From SKLM01 sp964514285 (GTDB taxonomy: Bacteria; Chloroflexota; Anaerolineae; B4-G1): a stretch of DNA of 64,000 nt. Positions 27,201 through 34,292 of the stretch are shown piece by piece. Positions within the stretch are counted from its first letter, which is position 1; each line of letters opens with the position of its first letter. The notes beneath the pieces were generated by a model, which did no database searches, was not told the origin of the DNA, and worked only from the letters and a program-made list of their open reading frames with translations. Position numbers and translations under genes: made by a program. The stretch lies in NCBI GenBank assembly GCA_964514285.1, contig CAZEQC010000001.1, positions 69,604 to 133,603 on the forward strand. Direction: 5' to 3'.

Positions 27201-28537
27201 ATCGTGTCCGGCCAGTACGTCATAGGATCGTGGGTGTCGAACGTGCCTTCGTGCAGGGTTAGAATGTGCCCGCCCTGACGTGCACGGGCGAAGACGCCTG
27301 TCTCCACCATGGCCACCATCTCATCCCATTCCGGCGTGCCAGCGTTGAGGCCAAACAGGGCCAGTTTGAGGCCGTGCCCTTCGGCCCGTTCCATACACGC
27401 CATCATCAGTCGGGCCAATTGGCGGTAGCCATCAGCTCCCGGTGGATCGGGTTCGTTGACGATCTCCCAGTAATCAACGACGTCCAGATGATCGCTCCCT
27501 TTGCGCAGAATCAGCGCAAGTAAATCATCCGCCATTTTGCCCAGGTCGGCCTGGGGGCGCTCGACGCCACCGCAGCCTTCAAGGCCGGAGGTGAAACGTC
27601 CAAGGGTGATGATCTCCAGATCGATCTCCTTAATCTCGTGCAGCCATCCGAGGTCATCGACAGCTTTGACGACGGGAAATCGCGTTCCATGGTGGTCCAG
27701 TTCTCTGGAAAAAGCGGGAACTTCATTGGCGTAAATAGCGTGCACGCCGATCTTGCTGCCCTTATCAATGACGGGATAGTGCCACTCAACCGGCTCGGGC
27801 TCGGGATCTGGCTCTTCTGGTGCTTCCTCAACGATGATGAGCTCGGTGGCATCCCAGTAGGCGTCGTTGTGCTTGAAGGCCCACATAGTTCTGCTGCGCA
27901 GGAAGACGGTGACGGTCGCCGCTTCCGCTACCTCTTCCACAGGAGGCACCTGGTGATAGTCATTATAGATGGAGGCTGCCGGGCCCCAAACGACGGTATC
28001 GGCCCGGGGATTGAGGCCGCCTGTGGGGTCAATGCCCAGCATAAAGGAGACGTTGCCAATGGCGTCGTTCCAGGGGTCGCCGTTCAGGGCGGGGATATCC
28101 TCTTCCATAAGGTAGGTCGGCCCGACCCCGACGCCACACGAGCAGTGGGGGTTGTCCGTACAATCCTCGTGCCCTTGGAGAGGATGGTTGCTCCAAGCAT
28201 GGGCCTGGGCGGACAAGCGTACCCTGCAACCGGGTTCCACCGAGACTTGCTGCATGAACCCGGCGTCATGTCTACGATAGAAGGTGAAGAGTCGAGCTGC
28301 TTTCTCGCCAGCGTAGACGCGATAGGGGACATACGCCTTGCGAATATCTCCAACCTCGGGTTGGTCCCAGCTGCCCGGATCGTGATAGAACCAGGAGAGC
28401 CAATGAGGAGGTGTGTGGAACTCTCCGAGCTCTGTCTGATACAGCTCTCCATCTTTGGGAATGATCACAACCCGATGACTGCTCTCCTCGCCCCAGTCAG
28501 CCTCAAAACCGCTATTCTTGAGCAGGTTATCTGCCAT
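24212..28537 (-). CDS. Giant multidomain protein: beta module, glycosidase-like barrel, two C39-like repeats, second glycosidase-like barrel
   Basis: Of 1441 residues, 1-240 form a beta-rich module starting NLLKNSGFE (carbohydrate-binding-like). An EPDPEPEP linker follows. Residues 256-545 form a clan-A-glycosidase-like barrel with VNEP (E362) and SEW (E482) in acid/base and nucleophile positions. Residues 566-835 and 852-1112 are a tandem repeat: each opens DCVPPRxPY, then a small module, then a C39_2-like peptidase fold (QxDPRW, TIG, LLTG/FLTG). The second copy has Cys988, His1073 and Asp1089; the first has Ser700 and Arg790 instead. Residues 1120-1410 form a second barrel with GNEP (E1215) and TELN (E1342). 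There is no signal peptide. AGGAGGTG precedes the ATG. Domain calls are by motif only; the role is unknown. Confidence 0.75.
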   Translation of the reverse strand: MADNLLKNSGFEADWGEESSHRVVIIPKDGELYQTELGEFHTPPHWLSWFYHDPGSWDQPEVGDIRKAYVPYRVYAGEKAARLFTFYRRHDAGFMQQVSVEPGCRVRLSAQAHAWSNHPLQGHEDCTDNPHCSCGVGVGPTYLMEEDIPALNGDPWNDAIGNVSFMLGIDPTGGLNPRADTVVWGPAASIYNDYHQVPPVEEVAEAATVTVFLRSRTMWAFKHNDAYWDATELIIVEEAPEEPDPEPEPVEWHYPVIDKGSKIGVHAIYANEVPAFSRELDHHGTRFPVVKAVDDLGWLHEIKEIDLEIITLGRFTSGLEGCGGVERPQADLGKMADDLLALILRKGSDHLDVVDYWEIVNEPDPPGADGYRQLARLMMACMERAEGHGLKLALFGLNAGTPEWDEMVAMVETGVFARARQGGHILTLHEGTFDTHDPMTYWPDTIPGAPAVEGAGPLHFRYRFLYHLLEQRGETIPLVVSEWYLGDEQSASIDTIVDAFTWYDGETSKDYYVWAACPFTLGPTEGWGHTDYERVYPALVDHMIAVKDRQNALSSKEGPDEPELLDCVPPRVPYRRAYVLLPQLQDPLERLEWRLAVAVGTSEGKQTVGHSTDDAGVGPPDRQITVINPSQQGQNLRAWYAEHYPGALYREIEVPTPWETALHLLPDLEEDIALAQNDPRWEALDFGEEPGGGTIGAYGSLLTGLAILLRNIYGRCITPPILDKLLLTARAAFIDDDVLIWDDAVALFSAFDDSIEDDNPRSVDELEALWNQGWEIILRRVDDQGAQGERFDYLERIVDDTLQVIDTRDGERKLKAAEDYVPLLRGIRAAHLKQMPHTPCFELLAGDVELGDCVPPREPYDRTYLLLPQFDETVEQLEWWMAAAVGSSDRMQTLGHSADDAGTGPPDRRIVAVNPNLWDRNLKTWYEEHYPGAEYEEVEAEGPWEMAIKTLAGLEEDIALAQSDPRWADYDFGEHPDVGGETIGRYGCFLTGLSIILRKVYRRDVTPPLLDKLLVAARSAYVSDNLLAWAGVVPLFSAFDDGIKHNEPRSASALKQLLDANWEIILRRADGGHFVYLEDIEGDTLHIIDTWDGRRKQKSTGDYAGVRAMHVKKGAGPPTAEVLLGLHDETGGEWMVQRDMGGCCLVHRQVQRQPIALDFTHLQEAGIVVIARLNWGYADGTGTLPRPQHRDAFVAAVVDTMLAAKGVDFFHVGNEPNNRQEWPGFGSYEEFPLTRQYVTQVYNDIWYRIGGRVRMGPPPIDPYFGPGSNNREWWTYILEHIDGAQALFLHSKTQTNDPDEVWSTAKFTDWPLEWQYLHLRTVETGLEVVPDRFRHLPVFVTELNPQHLDASGGLGWRPGNDLWVEQAVRYFREAQPVAGIVFYRYDAAGDQAPFGLEHRPVILAAIEKEARLESGPALMTVDAAPRALPVSIWRRVIEARA

Positions 28538-28591
28538 CGCTCACCTCCTGGAGTGATATCCAAGTCTCGATGGGGGGACTCGGGCCGGCTC

Positions 28592-29311
28592 TCAGACTGA
28601 GTCCCTACTTCCACCGTCAAAACCTAGACCACGTTCACGCAGACTTACAAAACGCTGCTGACCAATAACCAGATGATCGAGAAGCTCAATACTCAAGAGA
28701 TCGCCTGCTGCGATAAGCTGTCGGGTAACCTCCACATCCTCGCGGGAAGGCGAAGGGTCTCCAGACGGATGATTATGCGCGACGATGACAGCTGCACAGT
28801 TCCGCTTGATAGCATCTCGGAAGATCTCTGCCACACGAATGTGAGAGGCATTCAGGCTTCCGATGTAGACTGTCTCGGAGCCGAGGAGGCGATTGCGGGT
28901 GTCTAGGTAGAGCACCCGGAAATGCTCCTGCTCCAGGTGGGCCATTTCGGCCATGAGAAGCTGAGCCACGTCAGACGGGGACCGGATGATAAGGCGCTCC
29001 TCCGGTGTGGCAAGAAGCATGCGGCGTCCCAATTCCAGGGCCGCTTTCAACTGAGCTGTCTTGGCGTTGCCCAGTCCCCGTTCAGCACGGAGTTCAGCAA
29101 AGCTTGCTCGTGCCAAACCTGGCAGTCCATCATAGGTGGAGAGAAGGCGCTGGGCCATGGCCAGGACGCTTTCACCGCCCACACCTGTACGGAGGATGAT
29201 GGCCAGCAGTTCAGTCGTGGAGAGTGCAGCCTCGCCAGAACGGGCCAACCGCTCGCGTGGACGGTCTCGGGCCGGCAAATCCTTGATCGTCGGCGACGTC
29301 GCTTGACTCAT
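28592..29311 (-). CDS. radC: RadC family JAMM/MPN protein
   Basis: The N-terminal helix-hairpin-helix region (about residues 25-95, with LLAIILRTG and RGLGNAKTAQLKA) is followed by a JAMM metalloenzyme-like domain. Its motif AHNHPSGDPSPSRED carries the HxH and Asp ligands, and the upstream glutamate lies in SLNASHIRVAEIF. RadC proteins were named for DNA repair, but that role is not firmly established. The ATG at 29311 follows AAAGGGGG. Length of 239 residues is typical. It lies 54 nt upstream of the giant gene on the same strand, perhaps in one transcript. Confidence 0.95.
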   Translation of the reverse strand: MSQATSPTIKDLPARDRPRERLARSGEAALSTTELLAIILRTGVGGESVLAMAQRLLSTYDGLPGLARASFAELRAERGLGNAKTAQLKAALELGRRMLLATPEERLIIRSPSDVAQLLMAEMAHLEQEHFRVLYLDTRNRLLGSETVYIGSLNASHIRVAEIFRDAIKRNCAAVIVAHNHPSGDPSPSREDVEVTRQLIAAGDLLSIELLDHLVIGQQRFVSLRERGLGFDGGSRDSV

Positions 29312-29387
29312 TATGCCCCCTTTAGGGCTGGCCTCGAAGAGAACCCAGCCCTGCCTCATTGGTGGATAGGTTGTAAGGGAAAATGAT

Positions 29388-29435
29388 GACGGCTTCGATC
29401 TCTGCCTTTCAGGTTATGATCAAAGCCGTCTTTTT
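29388..29435. terminator. Bidirectional terminator-like hairpin
   Basis: GACGGCTTCGATC (29388-29400) pairs with GATCAAAGCCGTC (29418-29430) with one mismatch. Five T follow on the plus strand; the minus strand has a weaker ATCATTTT tail. It lies downstream of the DsbA-cyclophilin gene. Confidence 0.6.
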
Positions 29436-29533
29436 GCGCCGATCAGACAGCGGGTAGGGCTGGCGATTAGAAAGACAGGGACTGGGTTGCCCCAACGGCT
29501 GCCCCGGCGACTTTCTCACGTCTGGTCAATGGC

Positions 29534-30820
29534 TTACTGCTCTTCTATCAGAATGGTCTCGATGGAATCGGCCTCCGGCTGATCGGGGCCAGGCTGCCTC
29601 TCCGTCAGACTCTCAGCGACATCCATACCCTCCATAACGCGCCCGATGATGGTGAAGTTACCAGTGAAATCGGGCTGCGGAGCATAGGTGATGAAGAATG
29701 AACTGCTGTTCTGGTTGGGCGCCGGAGTATACAACGCCAGGAGGCCAGGCTCGTCGAAGGACAGGTCGGGCGCCGTTTCATCCCCACACGTGTAGCCAGG
29801 GTAAGGTAACCCGCCCCCGGAGTTTGTGGGATCGCCGGAAAGAGCCACCTGCTCGTGGTCGACGAAGAAGAAATCCATTCCATCATACCATCCATCCTGA
29901 GCCAAAAAGGCGAAGCTATTGACGTTGGTGGAGACTCTATCCTCGAATAGATCGACCGTGATATCCCCCTTGGTGGTCTGGATGGTGGCGGCGTAGTCCT
30001 TATCCGCATCGATGACCTGTCCCGGGGGGGATTCGTACATCTGGTCCTGCATTGTGACCAGAGCAATGAAAGCTTCAAGACGGCCGAAGCCGCCGAACTG
30101 TTGGGTGGGATAGAAGGTTTTGTTGACTACGTAGGTTGGCGTGGCCATCTGGCCATACTCTTGATAGGCCTCGTAGTCGGCCATGATCTGTTCCCTGTAC
30201 GTGTGCTCATTCAGGGCCGTCTCAAAGCGATCGGTGTCGAGCTCGAGCTCACCGGCATACTCGATCAGTTTGTCGACGACGTCCTCCTCGGAGAGACCAC
30301 TCCATTCATCCTGCTTCTCGTAGAGCAAGTCGTGCATCTCCCAGAACTTTCCCTGAGCAGCGGCTGCCTCGGTGGCCTCGGCGGTGATAATGGCCTTGTC
30401 GTGGATGCTGGTAAGGGGCAAGTGTCGGTAGGCGAAACGGATCTGATCTCCGTATTTCTCGGTCAGGTAATCACGCAAGGTATGAAGGCCTGCACATGCT
30501 GGACACTGAAAATCAGCATACTCGATGAAGGAAATCGGAGCGTCTTCGGGTCCAACAACATGGTCATCTTCATCAAGATCGGGAATTCTAGATTCCACGG
30601 GTAAGGAGAAGACCTCGCACGTGGCGGGTCCGGAAGGCGTAGGCGTAACAGATACGTCTGTTGCGTCCAAGTTGGGCTCTGACGTGGAAGCCGCGGACTC
30701 TGATGTAGGCGAAGGCGGCGCCGACGTGGCCGTCGCCGCTGGTGATGGTGTGGTTTCGCCTCCACAACCCGCAACCAGCCCAAGCAATAGGACGAACGAT
30801 AGTAGAACGACTTTGCGCAC
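29534..30820 (-). CDS. Lipoprotein fusion of DsbA-like thioredoxin and cyclophilin-type PPIase
   Basis: The GTG at 30820, with GAGGAGG 5 nt upstream, gives a 428-residue lipoprotein: a hydrophobic signal, lipobox LVAGC (Cys19) and a Thr/Pro/Ser-rich linker to about residue 70. A DsbA/thioredoxin domain (about 85-265) follows, with CPAC at 106-109, RHLPL, and the cis-proline in ATPTYVVN. A cyclophilin fold (about 276-428) completes it, with TTKGDITVDLFED, SGGGLPYPGYTCGDE and SSSFFITYAP. The usual cyclophilin catalytic arginine (in FHRV) is not present; the corresponding stretch reads DFFFVDHEQVALSGDP, so isomerase activity is uncertain. The pairing suggests an extracytoplasmic oxidative-folding factor. 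Confidence 0.88.
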   Translation of the reverse strand: MRKVVLLSFVLLLGLVAGCGGETTPSPAATATSAPPSPTSESAASTSEPNLDATDVSVTPTPSGPATCEVFSLPVESRIPDLDEDDHVVGPEDAPISFIEYADFQCPACAGLHTLRDYLTEKYGDQIRFAYRHLPLTSIHDKAIITAEATEAAAAQGKFWEMHDLLYEKQDEWSGLSEEDVVDKLIEYAGELELDTDRFETALNEHTYREQIMADYEAYQEYGQMATPTYVVNKTFYPTQQFGGFGRLEAFIALVTMQDQMYESPPGQVIDADKDYAATIQTTKGDITVDLFEDRVSTNVNSFAFLAQDGWYDGMDFFFVDHEQVALSGDPTNSGGGLPYPGYTCGDETAPDLSFDEPGLLALYTPAPNQNSSSFFITYAPQPDFTGNFTIIGRVMEGMDVAESLTERQPGPDQPEADSIETILIEEQ

Positions 30821-30930
30821 AAGAACCTCCTCAGTCTCAACACGGTGCAGGCAACAGTCATGTTGCGCGAACGCCAATCAAAAGACTCAACTTGCCCGAC
30901 ACCGGGTACCATAGTTGACGTATAACCCTG

Positions 30931-30960
30931 ATTGTACCACAAAAGACCGAGCTCCACCAA
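30931..30960 (-). promoter_or_regulatory. Promoter of the DsbA-cyclophilin gene
   Basis: On the minus strand, TTGGTG (30960-30955), an 18-nt spacer and TACAAT (30936-30931). It is back to back with the pcm promoter at 30972-31000. Confidence 0.6.
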
Positions 30961-30971
30961 CGCCAGATCAC

Positions 30972-31000
30972 TTGGCAGAGAGCTGCAACCAAGGTACAAT
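30972..31000 (+). promoter_or_regulatory. Promoter of the exported isoaspartyl methyltransferase gene
   Basis: TTGGCA (30972-30977), a 17-nt spacer and TACAAT (30995-31000), about 100 nt before the ATG. Confidence 0.6.
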
Positions 31001-31101
31001 CGCTTGCAAGATGAGACGAGGCTTCACCATCGGTTCCCTATCGGGCCGTCGATGGCACAGAGAAGCTAATCCGATGACTTAGCAGCAAAGGAGGAGGGGG
31101 C

Positions 31102-31911
31102 ATGCGAAGCATCGGCGCAGTCCTGAGTGTGGCGCTCATCCTGCTGGTAGCCTGTACCATCACGACATCGGAAGCGCCCGAGAATGTAGCAACAACACCT
31201 AGTCCCAAAGAACAGGTCATATCCTCCGAGGAAGCTCAGGCATTCGCTCAACAGAGAGAAGAGATGGTAACCAAGACAATCAAGAACCGAGGTATCACCG
31301 ATGGGGACGTGCTACAAGCTATGGAAAACGTTCCTCGTCACCAGTTTGTGCCCGAGGAGCAGCAAGCTCAGGCCTATGGGGACTTCCCGCTACCGATAGG
31401 TTTCGGTCAGACGATCTCCCAGCCCTATGTTGTGGCCATGATGACAGAGCTCTTGGATCTGGAAGAGGGAGAGAAGGTCCTCGAAATTGGCACGGGGTCC
31501 GGCTATCAGGCTGCGGTATTGGCTGAGCTTCCCGGCATTGAGGTCTTCACCATCGAGATTATTCCAGAGCTAGCACAAAGAGCTGAGGATACACTCGACG
31601 GCCTGGGCTACACCGACGTCCACTGCAAGCAAGGTGACGGCTACCACGGATGGCCTGAGCACGCCCCATTCGACGCCATCATCGTCACCGCCGCCCCGGA
31701 TCATGTTCCCCAACCATTGAGGGATCAACTGGCGGTCGGGGGCCGCATGGTGATTCCGATTGGGCCACGGGGTGGCTATCAGACGCTCTGGAAGTTTGTC
31801 AAGCAGGCCGATGGGGAGATGAAGGCCTACAACAAGGGGGGCGTCGCCTTCGTGCCGTTCACGGGCAAGGGGATACGAGGGAACGAAGAGGGCGGAGGCT
31901 GGCCACCGTAA
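31102..31911 (+). CDS. pcm: Protein-L-isoaspartate O-methyltransferase with lipoprotein signal
   Basis: Residues about 55-265 are a PCMT domain. The N-terminal helix has RHQFVPEEQQAQAYGDFPLPIGFGQTISQP in pieces typical of the family, then the SAM-binding LEIGTGSGYQAAVLA. The middle region has DGYHGWPEHAPFDAIIVTAA and the end GGRMVIPIG. PCMT repairs isoaspartyl residues of aged proteins using SAM. Oddly, it begins with a short signal and lipobox LLVAC (Cys18) and a linker, predicting an exported, membrane-anchored enzyme. AAAGGAGGAGG precedes the ATG. The last 53 nt overlap tail-to-tail with the next gene. It is divergent from the DsbA-cyclophilin gene. Confidence 0.9.
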   Translation: MRSIGAVLSVALILLVACTITTSEAPENVATTPSPKEQVISSEEAQAFAQQREEMVTKTIKNRGITDGDVLQAMENVPRHQFVPEEQQAQAYGDFPLPIGFGQTISQPYVVAMMTELLDLEEGEKVLEIGTGSGYQAAVLAELPGIEVFTIEIIPELAQRAEDTLDGLGYTDVHCKQGDGYHGWPEHAPFDAIIVTAAPDHVPQPLRDQLAVGGRMVIPIGPRGGYQTLWKFVKQADGEMKAYNKGGVAFVPFTGKGIRGNEEGGGWPP

Positions 31912-34291
31912 GCAAGGCCCCCACGTAGCAGGCGCCTCCCAGGATCAAGACAACAGAGAAGCCAAAAGAGAGGGCCAGCAGCGCGGCCAGGATGGAAGCG
32001 ACCACGGAGGTGGCTCCATTCACGGCCCAAGCCCAACTGATGAGGCCAGGATCTCGCTCCTCCAAGAGGGCAAGTCCGCCTGGCAGGGGAATGCCCATCA
32101 GAAAGCCCGGCGGTGCAAGAGCTGCTACGGCGATGACCAGACGGGCCCACAGCGGAGCAGATAAGGCGATGCTGAACATCTCAGGCAGGAGTAGGGCATA
32201 GACGCCCACCAGGATCGGCAACAGCACCAAGGCCCCCAATAGTGGAATATGCCGAGAGCAGGCGCTCCCGAGGCCAGAGAAAAGCAGAATCGTGAAGAGC
32301 ACTGTGGCCATGGCGTAAGCGGGTGAACCGAGGAGGAGGATGAACCGCTGCATCAAGGGGATCTCAACGCAGAGATATCCTAGTCCCAACAACGCGAAGT
32401 AGATCAACGTGGCGCGCAAAGGCCGGCCACGCCGGTTGAGGACAGCGACCGGCACCAAGATGAGCATGCCAGCGGCGAGAAGTGCTATGACCAAAAGGAT
32501 GAGCAGCACAAAGTAGCCCGCGCCTCCGAATGGTTGCCACGTATGCCCCACCCTTGCCAAGACGTTGCGCGCTTGCTCAGCTTTGAAGAAGTGGCCAAAG
32601 AAGGGGTGGTCATCAGTCGGCGGTTCGACGTCGAAGGGGTGTTCGTCATACCAAGCCTCTCGGCTCTCGGTGTCCAGCAGAGCCGTACAGGCTCGATGAT
32701 AGACTGGTTCTTCCAGTACATTGTAACGATTGACCTCATCCGGGCGAAGGCCTGGGAGGTGGACAAGATCGAAAGCCCTCTCCTCGGCGAAGCGACGGAC
32801 GGTCTCTAGCTCCCCCTCCGTGAAGGAGCCGCGACGAACCAGAATCATCATCTGACGGTAGCTACGCAGCGCAACAAGGCTGCTGCGTGGATGGGCACCA
32901 AGGCGCTCCAGAGACTCAATTGCCAGGGCAAAGGCGCGCACGGACTCTGAGGGGGGGATCTGGATCCACCGTGTTACGACCAGGATACCATCTGACCGCA
33001 GCTCAGTCAAGTAGTCGACAAAGGCCTGGCGTGTGTAGCGGTAGTCCTCATTCAAGCTGTAGGCACCGGACGCGACCGCGCGGTGAGGTGCGTTCAGTGA
33101 CAGCATCAGCACATCAAATGGCTCGTGAGGTCTCTGAACGTAGGTTCGGCCTTGCTCTACAACAGCCTCCACCCGGGGATCATCGTAAAGATCGCCGGCC
33201 CAAGAGCCCTGCGCTCGGACAGCCTCAACAATGAGGGGGTTGGCCTCCACCACAGTGACCTGGGCTGCACCCTGTGCCAGAGCTGTCACCACGTTGGAGC
33301 CTCCGCGAGGTTCAAGCACCAGCGTCTTAGCTCCCGGTCGGAGCCGGTAGGGGAGCGCTGCCAACAGACAGTCAGTGCAGGCCAGGTCCTTGAAGTCGGG
33401 CTGGACGTGATAGATGTAGTTCAGGTCGTCACCATCGACGGTGAGACCGCGCTGGGGTGGCGGCTGAGAGGCGCAATGGAAGCCGCTCCCCGGCAGCCCA
33501 CGGATGCTCTCGGATTGCACGACGTCCACGCGTGAGAAGCTGTTCCAACGTTGGAAGACCAATTCGGCATCAGGATACTGGAGGAGGTAGCTGAGACTCT
33601 TGTAGGGCGAGAGCTTGATGTGGAGGAAGGAAGGCGTCTGAAAGGCGGCAAGAACGAGAATCGTGAGAATCACGGCCGGGACGATACGGGAGAGCTGGGT
33701 CATGGCAGGGGAAACTGGACGCGCAGCAGACAAGACGTGCGAGACGTGACGCTGGAAGGCGAGGGCAGCCGCCATCCCACATGCGGCGGACAGAAGGATA
33801 ACCCCCTCAGCCCCGACAAAGGAGGGTGTGACCACGGCGAAGACACAACCAGTGGCGGATCCGACAAGATTAGCTGCGTAGACTCGATCAGCGCGTTTAG
33901 GCCGGGCAGCGAGAAGAAAGCCAACGGCGGTGCCGCTGCAGAAGAAGGGCATCGCCAGCGCCACATAGTGCATCAGGAGCACACCCACCTGTCGCCAGTC
34001 ATGGGCGATGCGAAAAGAATCGAAGGGGACGTGAACTGTGAGGACGTAGGCACCGACGGCGGTGATGGAGAAAGCTCCACTGAGCCAGACCAGCAAATTG
34101 GCGCCTACGCGCTCCCTCAGCCGCGGGAAGAGGCTGAGAAACGTACCGCTGGCGCCATATCCCAGAAGCGCCAGGCTGACCACCATGAAGGCAAAGTGGT
34201 AGAACTGGGCGACGGAGAAGATGCGCGAGAGGTTGATCTCGAGCATCAATGACGCAGCTGAGAGGAGGAAGAGTCCCACGTAGACGAACAT
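31859..34291 (-). CDS. Polytopic membrane protein with spermidine-synthase-like methyltransferase fold
   Basis: The 810-residue protein has about seven N-terminal helices (to about residue 220) opening with LFLLSAASLMLEINLSR, a central soluble domain (about 280-520) and about six C-terminal helices. The soluble domain shows the Rossmann-type motif TLVLEPRGGSNVVTALAQGA, then VTVVEANPLIVEAVR, RTYVQRPHEPFDVLMLSLNAP and ILVVTRW. This matches SpeE-like aminopropyltransferase-fold domains found fused to membrane helices; polyamine synthesis itself is not implied. The ATG at 34291 lies 1 nt from the stop of the upstream MFS gene, so the two are coupled. Confidence 0.8.
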   Translation of the reverse strand: MFVYVGLFLLSAASLMLEINLSRIFSVAQFYHFAFMVVSLALLGYGASGTFLSLFPRLRERVGANLLVWLSGAFSITAVGAYVLTVHVPFDSFRIAHDWRQVGVLLMHYVALAMPFFCSGTAVGFLLAARPKRADRVYAANLVGSATGCVFAVVTPSFVGAEGVILLSAACGMAAALAFQRHVSHVLSAARPVSPAMTQLSRIVPAVILTILVLAAFQTPSFLHIKLSPYKSLSYLLQYPDAELVFQRWNSFSRVDVVQSESIRGLPGSGFHCASQPPPQRGLTVDGDDLNYIYHVQPDFKDLACTDCLLAALPYRLRPGAKTLVLEPRGGSNVVTALAQGAAQVTVVEANPLIVEAVRAQGSWAGDLYDDPRVEAVVEQGRTYVQRPHEPFDVLMLSLNAPHRAVASGAYSLNEDYRYTRQAFVDYLTELRSDGILVVTRWIQIPPSESVRAFALAIESLERLGAHPRSSLVALRSYRQMMILVRRGSFTEGELETVRRFAEERAFDLVHLPGLRPDEVNRYNVLEEPVYHRACTALLDTESREAWYDEHPFDVEPPTDDHPFFGHFFKAEQARNVLARVGHTWQPFGGAGYFVLLILLVIALLAAGMLILVPVAVLNRRGRPLRATLIYFALLGLGYLCVEIPLMQRFILLLGSPAYAMATVLFTILLFSGLGSACSRHIPLLGALVLLPILVGVYALLLPEMFSIALSAPLWARLVIAVAALAPPGFLMGIPLPGGLALLEERDPGLISWAWAVNGATSVVASILAALLALSFGFSVVLILGGACYVGALLTVASLRPLRSLVSPCP

Positions 34292-34292
34292 A

